From positions 1 to 64,000 of the forward strand of contig DATCBD010000085.1 of NCBI GenBank assembly GCA_036512155.1: a DNA stretch of 64,000 nucleotides, given 5' to 3'. The DNA comes from Palsa-739 sp036512155 (lineage in GTDB: Bacteria; Actinomycetota; Thermoleophilia; Gaiellales; Gaiellaceae). Of this stretch, positions 25,058 to 33,406 are shown one piece after another. The notes beneath the pieces were generated by a model. That model was not told the origin of the DNA. It did not search any database and saw only the letters and a program-made list of their open reading frames with translations. The number at the start of each line of letters is the position of its first letter. The first letter of the stretch is position 1. The translations under genes and the position numbers were made by a program.

Positions 25058-27227
25058 CTTGGGCTCCGAGCTGGCGCTTGTCGCCGCGATGGTCGTAGTC
25101 GTCCGGGACGAACTTCTTCGCGACCGCGACGTGCGCTGCGAAGCCTCCGGCCGGCACGCGGATCCACGCGACCTTGCTCTGGAGGTTGCCGATGCTGGAG
25201 TCGATCCTCTTCGTCACTTGCGCGAGCACCGGCTGCTTGTCGACCGCCTTCATCACCCCGAGCGTGATCCGTATGGGCGTGGGCGGGATGGGGTAGTTCT
25301 CAGGGCGGGAGTACGCGACGCGCAGCCAACCGGCGGGACCGGAGTAGCGGTAGTAGACGCTGTCCTTCGCCCCACTCCAACCGTCCGGATAGATCCCGAT
25401 GCAGTCGCTCTGCATGCGGTTCGGCTCGGTGAGCCGGACGAGCCGCCAATACAGGATCTGGCCGCCGGCGCGATAGGGGTGCGAGCCCACGGGCCGACCA
25501 ACGAGCTGGATGCATGGGAGGTCTTCGACCGCGTACGCGTACCTCCACGAGCCGAACTGCGCGTCGTTGCCCGAGTACAGGGTGCCGTTCCGGAGGAAGT
25601 TGGGCCCGCCGGCCGGCCCTGGCCCGCCGAGCGTCCCGTCGAGGCTCGAGACGCCCGTGATGGAGCGGTTCCAGAACTCGAGGAGCCACTCAGGGTTCTG
25701 ATCGATCTCCTCCTGGCCGATGTAGAGCGTCGGCGCTCCGCCCGTGACTGCGTCCACCCACGAGAACGGACGCTTGAGCGTTGCCCCTGCCTGGCGTGCG
25801 ATCGAGTTTGTCCCGGCTGCGGCCGCCAGCTCCCCGGTCAGGTTCCAGCCGATGACGCCGAGTCCCGCAATCGCGATCACCGACGCGACGACCCGGCTGC
25901 GGCCTCGCAGGAGGATGGGCGCGACGAGCACGAGCACGGAGATGACCACCATCGCGATGAGGACTTCGCGGACGAGGTGCGGCGTCCAGGAAAGGTCTCT
26001 GTTCCCCTGCTGGAGGATGGCGAAGCCCAGTGCGTCCGAGTAGAGCTGGACTCCCATCTGGTACGGGTACTGCGTGACGTGATAGAGCGCGTACCCGACG
26101 AGGTAGAGCGTGTACGCGCCGGCAGCCGCGAGGCCGATCCAGCTCACCCGCCGGCGGGAGAAGACGAGCGCCGTGCCGACAAACAGGAGCGGAGCGATGT
26201 AGATGAGGTTGCGTTCCTCGACGCGGGTCGCGAACGCCGTGGACAGATACGCGGCCTTGATCGCCGTGTACAAGCCGAACGCGACGATGCCGGCGAGCGA
26301 GACGGAGCGGAACATCCGCACCTCGCGGCTTGCCGGCTCGCCCCGAGCGCGGAAGAGCGCCGCGAGCCCGGCGATAAATGGGAGCACGCCCATGCCAATG
26401 GCGAGCGTGCCCGCGGCCCAGTTCCCCTCGACGATCTCCCGGTGCTTGTACCCCCGCGTGACGCGCAGGATCTCGCCCGAGTAGTCGCTGCCGATGGCTC
26501 CGAGTACGAAGATCGCGCCGAGGAGGAGAGCGACGGCTCCTATCCAGTCTCCTCTCGACCAGCCGGCGCGCCAGCGTCGCGCTGCCTCGCTCGACCACGC
26601 AGCGAAGATGGCTGCCAGCACAAGCACTGCGGGAATGACCGATAGCTCGGCGCGGACGGCAAGGGCCACGATTGAGGCCAGGATGGCGGCTGCTATCCAT
26701 CTGCGCCCGCGCGTGACGAGCGCCTTGGCGATCAGGTAGAAGCAGAGCGCTGCGTATGCGTAAGCGAGTGGCTCCTCGACGACGTACGACGAGTAGGCCA
26801 TCGCCGGGATCGCGCCGGCGCCCGCGGCGGCGAAGAGCGACGCCGTCTTGCCGACGACGAGCCGGGCGAGGAGGTACGTCGGAAAGATGACCGCAGCCAT
26901 GACGAGCACGTCGAAGTACTTGACCGCCGAGTAGGCCGCGGCCACGTCGTGGATGCGCCATAGCGGCGCGATCAGGTACGTATAGATGGAGTCCGGCGAG
27001 TGGGACTGTCCGCGCTCGGCCGCATGCCCGGTCGCAGCGATCGAGCGCGAGAGCTGAGTGAACTCGAGCTCGTCGCCGAACAGCCACGGCGTCGACCGCC
27101 TCCAGGCCTCGACCATGTAGATCCCGGACAGCCACAGGTAGACGCTCGCCAACGGCGCGGCGGCGAGGAGCCGGTCCGTGATCGTGGCGGAGCGGAGCGC
27201 GCTACGCGGCGTTGCGACAGCGCTCAC
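25020..27227 (-). CDS. GT-C-like membrane glycosyltransferase with large soluble domain
   Basis: 735 residues. About ten helices lie between residues 15 and 470, with an acidic first loop (PWLFGDELEFTQLSRSIAATGH) in the position of the GT-C catalytic acid. An extracytoplasmic domain of about 260 residues follows. VEERNLIYIAPLL is nearly identical in position to VEERNL/IEERNL in the fused gene at 17356, and the soluble domains share the CIGIYPDGWSG-like block, so these are paralogues. GTG 27227 overlaps the stop of the upstream WecA-CapD gene (GTGA). Likely acts on the outer face using a polyprenyl-phosphate sugar. Confidence 0.72.
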   Translation of the reverse strand: MSAVATPRSALRSATITDRLLAAAPLASVYLWLSGIYMVEAWRRSTPWLFGDELEFTQLSRSIAATGHAAERGQSHSPDSIYTYLIAPLWRIHDVAAAYSAVKYFDVLVMAAVIFPTYLLARLVVGKTASLFAAAGAGAIPAMAYSSYVVEEPLAYAYAALCFYLIAKALVTRGRRWIAAAILASIVALAVRAELSVIPAVLVLAAIFAAWSSEAARRWRAGWSRGDWIGAVALLLGAIFVLGAIGSDYSGEILRVTRGYKHREIVEGNWAAGTLAIGMGVLPFIAGLAALFRARGEPASREVRMFRSVSLAGIVAFGLYTAIKAAYLSTAFATRVEERNLIYIAPLLFVGTALVFSRRRVSWIGLAAAGAYTLYLVGYALYHVTQYPYQMGVQLYSDALGFAILQQGNRDLSWTPHLVREVLIAMVVISVLVLVAPILLRGRSRVVASVIAIAGLGVIGWNLTGELAAAAGTNSIARQAGATLKRPFSWVDAVTGGAPTLYIGQEEIDQNPEWLLEFWNRSITGVSSLDGTLGGPGPAGGPNFLRNGTLYSGNDAQFGSWRYAYAVEDLPCIQLVGRPVGSHPYRAGGQILYWRLVRLTEPNRMQSDCIGIYPDGWSGAKDSVYYRYSGPAGWLRVAYSRPENYPIPPTPIRITLGVMKAVDKQPVLAQVTKRIDSSIGNLQSKVAWIRVPAGGFAAHVAVAKKFVPDDYDHRGDKRQLGAQVTYRFFLTKPHR

Positions 27228-29038
27228 TCGGCGACGATGCCGAGCGGAACGGCGTGCGTGATCTCGATCTCGCGGCGCACGAAGCTGCACGGTATCTCAG
27301 CGCGCCTGCACGCCTCCAGCACACCGTCGAGCTGCGCGCGCGGAGCGTCCGGGATCGTGACGAGGACGGCGTCAGGCGCCAGGCGTCCGACCGCCCAGCC
27401 GATGTCGTCCAGGCCGCCGACGATGGCGACGCCCTGGATCCTTCGCCGCCGGATGGCCGGGTCGTCGTCGACGAAGCCGACGACCCGCTCGCCGGACGTC
27501 TCCCGCAGCTCGCGGAGCAGGCTGCGCCCGCTGCGGCCCGCGCCGACGATGAGGATCCGCCGCTGGTCCCCGCGGCCGACGAGCGCCGCGAGACCGCGGG
27601 CGAGCCCCCGTTCCCAGAAGCGCGAGAGGCCGATGAGGAACGTGCACAGGAGCACGTCGATGAGATACACGCTGCGCGGGAAGCCGTTGAAGGGGACGGT
27701 CGCCCACGTGAAGAGAAATGCCACCGCCTCGGAGAGGACGCAGGCGGCGAGAACGGCCGCCGCGTCACGCGCGCCCGCGTAGCGCCATACGCCGCGGTAG
27801 AGGCCGAAGATGATGAAGAAGATGTACCGGGCAACGAGGAGTGCCGGCAGCGAGAGGTCGAACACGTGCCGCTGCCACACGACGCCGGTGCCTTCCAGCC
27901 GGACGATGAAGGCCGCCGTGAACGACGCCGAGATGAGGAGGAAGTCGACGATGACCTCGACGAGCCGCCGGCGGTGCACGAGCAACGAGCCGATGAAGCT
28001 CGGGGCGCGATCGGCGGCGGGTGCTCGGTTGACGTCCGCGAGGTAGCTGCCGAACTGGAGCAGGAACGCGAAGGTGATGAGCACGCCGATGAGCGTGATT
28101 CGCGTGTCGTTGAGCACCTTGTACGCGAGACTGGTCAGCCCGAGCGCAGCGGACACGCCGGTGAGGAGGACAACGGCGCGCTTGTCGGAGAGGCCCTCGT
28201 AGACGAGACGGTGCGAGGTATGGTCGCGTCCGCCCTGGGTCACGGGGCGCCCTTCCAGGAGGCGCACCACCGTCACGAGCGTCGTATCGAGGATCGGTAC
28301 CGCCAACACGAGCAGCGGCAGGAACAGCGTGGCCACGGTCGAGCCGGCGACGTTCCAGCTCGATGCGAGCCCGAGCGCGCCGAGTGAGAAGCCGAGGACC
28401 TGGCTGCCGCTGTCTCCCATGAAGACGGACGCGGCCCGCCGAAGCCGCAGGTTGTACGGCAGGAAACCCAGGCAGGCGAAGCTGACGCTGAGCGCAAGCA
28501 GCGCGATCATGTGGTTCGGGTGGATCGTGAACGCGTCGATGGCGAAGAACGCGCACGCGACCGTGGCGAGCGACGCCGCGAGCCCGTCCATGTTGTCGAG
28601 CAGGTTGAACGCATTCGTCATCCCGAGCAGCCACACGACCGCGAGCGCCGTTGCGGCGACGTTGTTCGAGATGATCTGGACGCGGACGCCGGACGCGATC
28701 ACGAGCGCAGCGGCTCCTCCCTGCGCGGCGAGCTTCGCGAGCGGAGGAAGCCGGTAGACATCGTCGACGAGGCCGGCGACGAAGAGGATGGCGCAGCCGC
28801 CGAGGATGCCGCCGAGCTCCCGGCTGGCCGGCACGACGCCGGCCGCGACGGCGATTCCCGCGGCGACAAGCATTCCCGCGAAGATGCCGCTCCCGCCCAG
28901 AAGCGGCGTCGACTGCGTATGCCAGCGGTCCGCCCGCGGCGCCGCGACGACATGGCGCGCCGCCGGCGTGTGCCGGAGCGCCCAGATCGCGAGCATGCTC
29001 GCGGGCAGCGCAGCCAGGGCGGCGGCGGCGACCGTCAC
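27224..29038 (-). CDS. WecA/MraY-type glycosyl-1-phosphate transferase fused to CapD-type N-terminal module
   Basis: 604 residues, two modules. Residues 1-about 330 form a PNPT-family transferase: about 10 helices, AGLVDDVYRLPP with the Mg-binding acidic pair, NAFNLLDNMDGLA and FMGDSGSQVLGF (the conserved D-x-x-D and GDSGS loops), and GRDHTSHRLV near the end. It would move a HexNAc-1-phosphate to undecaprenyl phosphate. Residues about 345-604 are four helices plus a Rossmann-like CoA_binding_3 domain (RILIVGAGRSGRSLLREL), as at the N-terminus of CapD/FlaA1-like dehydratases, but without the SDR epimerase half. The start GTG 29038 has TAGCCT 6 nt upstream. The fusion is unusual. Confidence 0.85.
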   Translation of the reverse strand: MTVAAAALAALPASMLAIWALRHTPAARHVVAAPRADRWHTQSTPLLGGSGIFAGMLVAAGIAVAAGVVPASRELGGILGGCAILFVAGLVDDVYRLPPLAKLAAQGGAAALVIASGVRVQIISNNVAATALAVVWLLGMTNAFNLLDNMDGLAASLATVACAFFAIDAFTIHPNHMIALLALSVSFACLGFLPYNLRLRRAASVFMGDSGSQVLGFSLGALGLASSWNVAGSTVATLFLPLLVLAVPILDTTLVTVVRLLEGRPVTQGGRDHTSHRLVYEGLSDKRAVVLLTGVSAALGLTSLAYKVLNDTRITLIGVLITFAFLLQFGSYLADVNRAPAADRAPSFIGSLLVHRRRLVEVIVDFLLISASFTAAFIVRLEGTGVVWQRHVFDLSLPALLVARYIFFIIFGLYRGVWRYAGARDAAAVLAACVLSEAVAFLFTWATVPFNGFPRSVYLIDVLLCTFLIGLSRFWERGLARGLAALVGRGDQRRILIVGAGRSGRSLLRELRETSGERVVGFVDDDPAIRRRRIQGVAIVGGLDDIGWAVGRLAPDAVLVTIPDAPRAQLDGVLEACRRAEIPCSFVRREIEITHAVPLGIVAE

Positions 29039-29044
29039 GGGAGA

Positions 29045-29050
29045 AGGCTA
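29045..29050 (-). promoter_or_regulatory. Putative -10 element (TAGCCT), leaderless start at 29038
   Basis: On the minus strand TAGCCT lies 6 nt before the GTG at 29038. No Shine-Dalgarno sequence intervenes. Confidence 0.4.
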
Positions 29051-29069
29051 TTCAAGGGCTGTTAAGCGG

Positions 29070-29097
29070 TTGTTTGGGCACACCTGTCCGGTAGTTT
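29070..29097 (+). promoter_or_regulatory. Possible promoter for the 29114 operon
   Basis: TTGTTT (29070-29075), a 16-bp spacer and TAGTTT (29092-29097) fit a sigma70-like promoter ahead of ATG 29114, leaving a short leader. The 75-bp gap between the divergent genes at 29038 and 29114 is visibly more AT-rich than its surroundings. Weak support. Confidence 0.3.
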
Positions 29098-29113
29098 GGC
29101 CGCCGGATAGGAC

Positions 29114-30040
29114 ATGGAAACGCCCCTCCTCGAGCTGCTGCGCTGCCCGCTCTGCCACGCCTCGCTTGCGGGTGGGGAGGACGCGCTCACGTGCACGGGC
29201 TGCGGCCGCAGCTTCGGCGTCGAGAACGGGATCCCGCTCATGCTCCATGTGGATCTGCCCGGCGCGCGGGAGAAGCTCGGGGAGACGGCCGGCTGGGTGG
29301 AGAAGGCCAAGGCCGAGGGCTGGTACGAGCCCGACGACGAGGTCGACTCCGTGCTCCCGTTCGTCAATCGCGAGCTCGGCTGGGACGATCTCGTCTGGCT
29401 TGCGAACGGCCACTCGTTCCAGGTGCTCCTCGATCGCTACATCGGAGACCTGCGCGGCCTGCGCGTGCTCGAGGTCGGCGCGGCGAAGGCATGGGCTGCG
29501 AGGTTCTGGCTCGACCGCGACTGCGAGTACGTCGCCACCGACATCCTCGTCGACCCGAAGATCGGCCTCGGCCGCGGCGCGTTCTACGGCGAGTTCGGCC
29601 GCGTGCAGGCGGACGGCGAGCACTTGCCGTTCGCGGACGAGACGTTCGATGTCGTCTACTGCCTGGCGACACTGCACCACGCGCTCGACCTCCGGCAGAT
29701 GGTGCGGGAGATGGCGCGCGTCGCGCGTCCCGGCGCCGTCGTCGCCGGGCTGAACGAGGGAACGCGCGGCCTCGGGCGAAGTCCGGAGAACCCCGATCAG
29801 GCGTCCGAGAAGGAGGTCGGGATCAACGAGCACGTGCACACGGTCTGGGCGTACGTCGCCGCATTCCTCGGCGCGGGGCTGCGCGTGCGCAGGCTCGAGC
29901 GGCCTGACGGCTGGGCGCCGTCTCCGTACGGTCGTCTGCTGTCGAAGATCCCGAAGATCGGGCTCTCGCTCGGGACGCTCACGCACCTGAGCGCCGTGCA
30001 CTACTGCGGCGTGTCCGTCTACGCGCGCAAGCCGGCATGA
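29114..30040 (+). CDS. Methyltransferase with N-terminal zinc-ribbon (Trm112-like) domain
   Basis: 308 residues. Residues 8-32 hold two Cys pairs (RCPLCHASL and TCTGCGRSF) of a Trm112-like zinc ribbon. From about residue 115 a class I methyltransferase follows, with VLEVGAAKAWAARFW as motif I and VVYCLATLHHALDLRQMV as motif IV. Such fusions occur in glycan and natural-product loci; the target is unknown. It ends in ATGA overlap with the ABC permease gene, so it is co-transcribed with the exporter. Confidence 0.78.
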   Translation: METPLLELLRCPLCHASLAGGEDALTCTGCGRSFGVENGIPLMLHVDLPGAREKLGETAGWVEKAKAEGWYEPDDEVDSVLPFVNRELGWDDLVWLANGHSFQVLLDRYIGDLRGLRVLEVGAAKAWAARFWLDRDCEYVATDILVDPKIGLGRGAFYGEFGRVQADGEHLPFADETFDVVYCLATLHHALDLRQMVREMARVARPGAVVAGLNEGTRGLGRSPENPDQASEKEVGINEHVHTVWAYVAAFLGAGLRVRRLERPDGWAPSPYGRLLSKIPKIGLSLGTLTHLSAVHYCGVSVYARKPA

Positions 30041-30834
30041 ACGTCTACGCGGACGTCGTTCGCTACCGCGAGCTGTTCGGCAACCTCTTCCGCCGCGACC
30101 TGCAGGCGAAGTACCGCGGATCCGCGCTCGGCGTGCTGTGGACGATCGTGAACCCGATCATGCTGATGGGCGTCTACCTGCTCGTGTTCAGCGTCGTCCT
30201 GAAGGCGCGCTTCGCCAACGTTCCGCACTATCCGCTCTTCCTGCTCTCGGGGCTCGCAGTCTGGACGTTCTTCGCCGCCGCGCTCCAGTCGGCGACGCGG
30301 TCGATGCTCGACAACGCGAACCTCATCCGGAAGATCCGCTTTCCACGGCAGCTCGTTCCACTGTCGGTGGTCGGCGCACATCTCGTCAGCTTCGCGGCGA
30401 TGCTCGTGCTGCTCCTGATCCTCAATGGTGCCGTCCTGCCGCGCGTGCGTGCCACGGAGTTGCTCGCGATTCCATTGGCGCTGCTGATCGTCGGCCTCGT
30501 GGCCGGGCTTGCGCTCGCCGCGGCGTCGCTCAACGTGCTCTTCCGCGACGTCGAGTTCATCGTCGCGGCGTTGCTCGTGCCGTGGTTCTTCCTAACGCCG
30601 ATCATCTATCCGCTGACGTCGGGAACGCTTGCGCAGCACAAGCACGTGATCGCGGTCATCCACTGGGTGAACCCGCTCTCGCCCGCCGTCGAAGCGATCC
30701 GCGCGCCGCTCTTCCTCGGCAAGCTTCCGTACTGGGGCGATGCGCTCTACCTCGTCGTCTCGTGCGTGATCGCGCTCGCGCTCGGCGCGTATGTCTTCAC
30801 GCGCGTGGACGATCAGATCGCTATCGAAGTTTGA
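30037..30834 (+). CDS. Polysaccharide ABC exporter permease (Wzm-type, ABC-2)
   Basis: 265 residues, six hydrophobic helices. RDLQAKYRGSALGVLWTIVNPIMLMGVYLLVF is the characteristic N-terminal part of Wzm/TagG permeases. It would form the transmembrane channel exporting undecaprenyl-linked glycan. Its expected ATPase partner is the wzt-like gene at 33403, which is not adjacent: a divergent gene plus hemE and hemH lie between. ATGA overlap with the upstream methyltransferase. The last 14 nt overlap the convergent gene at 30821. Confidence 0.9.
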   Translation: MNVYADVVRYRELFGNLFRRDLQAKYRGSALGVLWTIVNPIMLMGVYLLVFSVVLKARFANVPHYPLFLLSGLAVWTFFAAALQSATRSMLDNANLIRKIRFPRQLVPLSVVGAHLVSFAAMLVLLLILNGAVLPRVRATELLAIPLALLIVGLVAGLALAAASLNVLFRDVEFIVAALLVPWFFLTPIIYPLTSGTLAQHKHVIAVIHWVNPLSPAVEAIRAPLFLGKLPYWGDALYLVVSCVIALALGAYVFTRVDDQIAIEV

Positions 30835-31531
30835 GCACCATCCGCCCGTCGTACATCCAGGGCTCGTCGCCGTCGGGCCGGTAGGCGGGCAGTCCCGCCA
30901 CCTCGTCGTTCGGCTCGAGCGGCGGAAGGAGCGACGGACAGACAAGCGGATGCGGGAAGCGTGGGTGGCGGCCGCCGCCGGGCGCATACGGCCCGAGCGC
31001 GGGCGGCTGGCGGCGCAGGAGCCCGCCCTCGGTGTCGATCGCACCGCCGACCGCGGCGTATCCCTCCTCGTGCAGGACGCGCGCCTGCTCGATCCATTCG
31101 GCCGGCGGCTCCAGCCCGTCCGCGAGGAACGCGCGCGCGCCGGCCGCGTCGCGCGGGCCGACCTCGACATCTCGCTCGAGGGCGTCGTTGCCGAGCTCGG
31201 CCAGCCAGAACCGGGTCTCCTCGACGAGGTCGATGGCAAGCCGGTAGCGGCCGGGCGGGATCGGCCCCCGCACCGCGACCGTCTGGCGCAGCGTCGCGCC
31301 CGGAAGCACCGTCGTTTCGAGCGCCGTGCGCTCGCCGTCCCACACGATCGCGTTGCCGCGCTCGTCGAGCCAGTGGTACGCGAGGAAGAGGCCGTCCTGC
31401 GGGCCGCGCGAGCGCCACGGCGCGCTGCCGGCGTTCTCGGCCTCGACCATCGCGAGCTGGCGCGCGCCCGCCTCGACCGGTGCGAGCTCGAGCGCATGCC
31501 ACCGCACGACCAGCGGGCCAGACCCAGGCAC
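30821..31531 (-). CDS. Beta-sandwich domain protein of glycan clusters
   Basis: 236 residues, soluble. The N-terminal 115 residues form an Ig-like block (AENAGSAPWRS, YHWLDERGNAIVWDGERT, LPGATLRQTVAVRGPIPPGRYRLAIDLVEE). The same pattern occurs in domains attached to glycosyltransferases and resembles the carbohydrate-binding C-terminal domain of Wzt. The rest is Pro-rich and unrecognised. GTG 31531 is chosen because TACAGT lies 6 nt upstream; the longer frame would run into hemE. Probably binds or modifies glycan chains (inference). Convergent with wzm and divergent from hemE. Confidence 0.6.
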   Translation of the reverse strand: MPGSGPLVVRWHALELAPVEAGARQLAMVEAENAGSAPWRSRGPQDGLFLAYHWLDERGNAIVWDGERTALETTVLPGATLRQTVAVRGPIPPGRYRLAIDLVEETRFWLAELGNDALERDVEVGPRDAAGARAFLADGLEPPAEWIEQARVLHEEGYAAVGGAIDTEGGLLRRQPPALGPYAPGGGRHPRFPHPLVCPSLLPPLEPNDEVAGLPAYRPDGDEPWMYDGRMVLKLR

Positions 31532-31535
31532 CGGG

Positions 31536-31544
31536 CTACTGTAG
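31536..31544. promoter_or_regulatory. Shared symmetrical -10 (CTACTGTAG) for hemE and the 31531 gene
   Basis: On the plus strand TACTGT (31537-31542) is 6 nt before the hemE ATG 31549. On the minus strand TACAGT (31543-31538) is 6 nt before GTG 31531. The intergenic gap is only 17 bp, so both transcripts should be leaderless and compete for one site. Same CTA-NNN-TAG form as at 13548. Confidence 0.55.
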
Positions 31545-31548
31545 ATGC

Positions 31549-32550
31549 ATGGCCGAGCCTCTCCTCGTGCGGGCCGCGCGCCGCGAGCCGGTCGAACGCA
31601 CACCGGTCTGGTTCATGCGTCAAGCGGGCCGCTCGCTGCCCGAGTACCGGGCGCTGCGCGAGCGACACGCGTTCTTCGAGCTCGCGGGGACGCCTGAGCT
31701 GTGCGCAGAGGTGACGTTGCAACCGGTGCGCCGGCACCACGTCGACGCGGCAGTCCTGTTCGCGGACATCACGACCCCGGTCCTCGGCATGGGGATCGGC
31801 GTGGAGCTGGTCGAAGGCGTCGGGCCCGTCGTCGACCGGCCGATCGAGCGCATGGCGGATGTCGAGCGCCTGTCCGTCACGGAGCCGGACGAGAACGTCC
31901 TCGAGGCGATCCGCATCGTGCGCCGCGAGCTCGAGCCGGACCGCGCGGTCATCGGCTTCTGCGGCGCCCCCTTCACGGTTGCCGGCTACCTCGTCGAGGG
32001 GAAGCCGAGCCGCGACTTCGCACGGACGAAAGCGCTGATGTATCGCGAGCCGGCTGTCTGGCACGCGCTCATGGAGCGGCTCGCGGATCAGTTCGTACGC
32101 TACGTCGCCGCGCAGGTCGAGGCAGGCGCAGACGTGATCCAGCTCTTCGACTCCTGGGTCGGCGCGCTGTCCGCGGCCGACTACGCCGACTACGTGGAGC
32201 CGTACTCTGCGCGCATCCTCGCCGCCGTGGACGTGCCGACTATCCACTTCGGGACCGGCGCGACGGAGCCGCTGCTCGAGGCGCTCGTCCGCGCGGGCGG
32301 CGACGTCATCGGCGTCGACTGGCGTCTGCCCCTCAGCACTGTGCCGGAAGACCGGGCGGTGCAGGGCAACTTGGATCCCGCAGTTCTCCTAGGTCCGTGG
32401 GACTTAGTCGAGCGCGAAGCGCTCGACGTGCTCGCGCAGGGCGAGGGACGGTCGCATGTCTTCAACCTCGGTCACGGCGTGCTCCCGCAGACGGATCCCG
32501 AGGTGCTCACCCGCTTGACGGCGCTCGTGCAGGAGCTCGTGCGTGCCTGA
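31549..32550 (+). CDS. hemE: Uroporphyrinogen III decarboxylase
   Basis: 333 residues, the usual length. The PVWFMRQAGRSLPEYR signature is at 20-34 and the substrate-positioning Asp is in AVLFADITTP (Asp73). GFCGAPFTVAGYLVEG and HFGTGATE are the other conserved active-site loops. It decarboxylates uroporphyrinogen III to coproporphyrinogen III. The ATG at 31549 is preceded by TACTGT at 6 nt. It overlaps hemH by 8 nt, giving hemE-hemH-wzt-34584 as one probable operon, so tetrapyrrole synthesis is linked to a glycan exporter ATPase. Confidence 0.95.
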   Translation: MAEPLLVRAARREPVERTPVWFMRQAGRSLPEYRALRERHAFFELAGTPELCAEVTLQPVRRHHVDAAVLFADITTPVLGMGIGVELVEGVGPVVDRPIERMADVERLSVTEPDENVLEAIRIVRRELEPDRAVIGFCGAPFTVAGYLVEGKPSRDFARTKALMYREPAVWHALMERLADQFVRYVAAQVEAGADVIQLFDSWVGALSAADYADYVEPYSARILAAVDVPTIHFGTGATEPLLEALVRAGGDVIGVDWRLPLSTVPEDRAVQGNLDPAVLLGPWDLVEREALDVLAQGEGRSHVFNLGHGVLPQTDPEVLTRLTALVQELVRA

Positions 32551-33406
32551 CGCGGTCGTTCTCATGGCGTACGGGTCGCCCGAGCGCCTCGCCGACGTGC
32601 CCGGCTATTACGCCGACATTCGCGGCGGGCGGCCGGTTGCGCCGGAGCATCTCGAGGATCTCGTCGCGCGGTACCGGCGGCTCGGGATCGAGGAGTCGTC
32701 GCCGCTCAATGCGATCACGGAGGAGACGCGCGCCGCGCTCGAGCGTGAGCTCGCGCTGCCGGTCTTCACCGGGATGAAGCACTGGACGCCGCGCATCGCC
32801 GACGCCGCCGAGTCGGCGCTTGCAGGCGGCGCCGACCGAGTCGCGGGGCTCGTGCTCGCGCCGCACTACTCCGCGCTCTCGATCAAGGGCTATCGCGACC
32901 AGCTCGAGCAGGCGCTCGACGGGCGCGCGAAGCTCGAGTTCGTCGACAGCTGGCACGACGAGCCCGGCTTCGTCGATCTCCTCGCCGATCGCATCCGCGG
33001 CACGGACGCTCACGTGGTCTTCACCGCGCACTCCCTTCCGGCGCGCATTCTCGACATGGGCGACCCGTACAAGGATCAGCTGCTCGAGACGTCGAGGGTC
33101 GTGGCGGATGCCGCCGGCGTGGACGCGTGGTCGTTCTCCTTCCAAAGTGAGTCGCCCACGGGCGAGCCGTGGCTCGGCCCCGACATCCTCGACCACCTCG
33201 ACGTGCTGCACGCCGAGGGCGTCGACCACGTGCTCGTGTGCCCCGTCGGCTTCGTCTCCGACCACCTCGAGATCCGCTGGGACCTCGACGTCGAAGCGCA
33301 GGAGAAGGCGGCCGACCTCGGGCTCCGCCTCGAGCGGATCGAGATGCCGAACGCCGACCCGGCGTTCGTACGCACACTTGCCACGATCGTGAAGAGGGCC
33401 CTATGA
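32543..33406 (+). CDS. hemH: Ferrochelatase, coproporphyrin type (CpfC-like)
   Basis: 287 residues. The metal-insertion residues are visible: His163 in TAHSLPARI and Glu243 in GFVSDHLEIRWDLD. The N-terminus VVLMAYGSPERLADVPGYYADIRGG is typical of the actinobacterial/Firmicutes branch, whose members insert iron into coproporphyrin III. A coproporphyrinogen oxidase and HemQ are needed to finish the pathway and are not in this window. GTG 32543 lies inside the end of hemE. It ends with ATGA overlap into the wzt-like gene. Confidence 0.92.
   Translation: MPDAVVLMAYGSPERLADVPGYYADIRGGRPVAPEHLEDLVARYRRLGIEESSPLNAITEETRAALERELALPVFTGMKHWTPRIADAAESALAGGADRVAGLVLAPHYSALSIKGYRDQLEQALDGRAKLEFVDSWHDEPGFVDLLADRIRGTDAHVVFTAHSLPARILDMGDPYKDQLLETSRVVADAAGVDAWSFSFQSESPTGEPWLGPDILDHLDVLHAEGVDHVLVCPVGFVSDHLEIRWDLDVEAQEKAADLGLRLERIEMPNADPAFVRTLATIVKRAL

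Noticed and set aside
24522..26645. 707-codon plus-strand open frame
   Set aside because: Antisense to the GT-C gene at 25020 and out of frame with the methyltransferase; charged low-complexity translation.
31549..33406. hemE-hemH as a recent foreign insertion into the glycan locus
   Set aside because: Base composition and overlap style look the same as the neighbours and there are no repeats or mobile genes at the edges.
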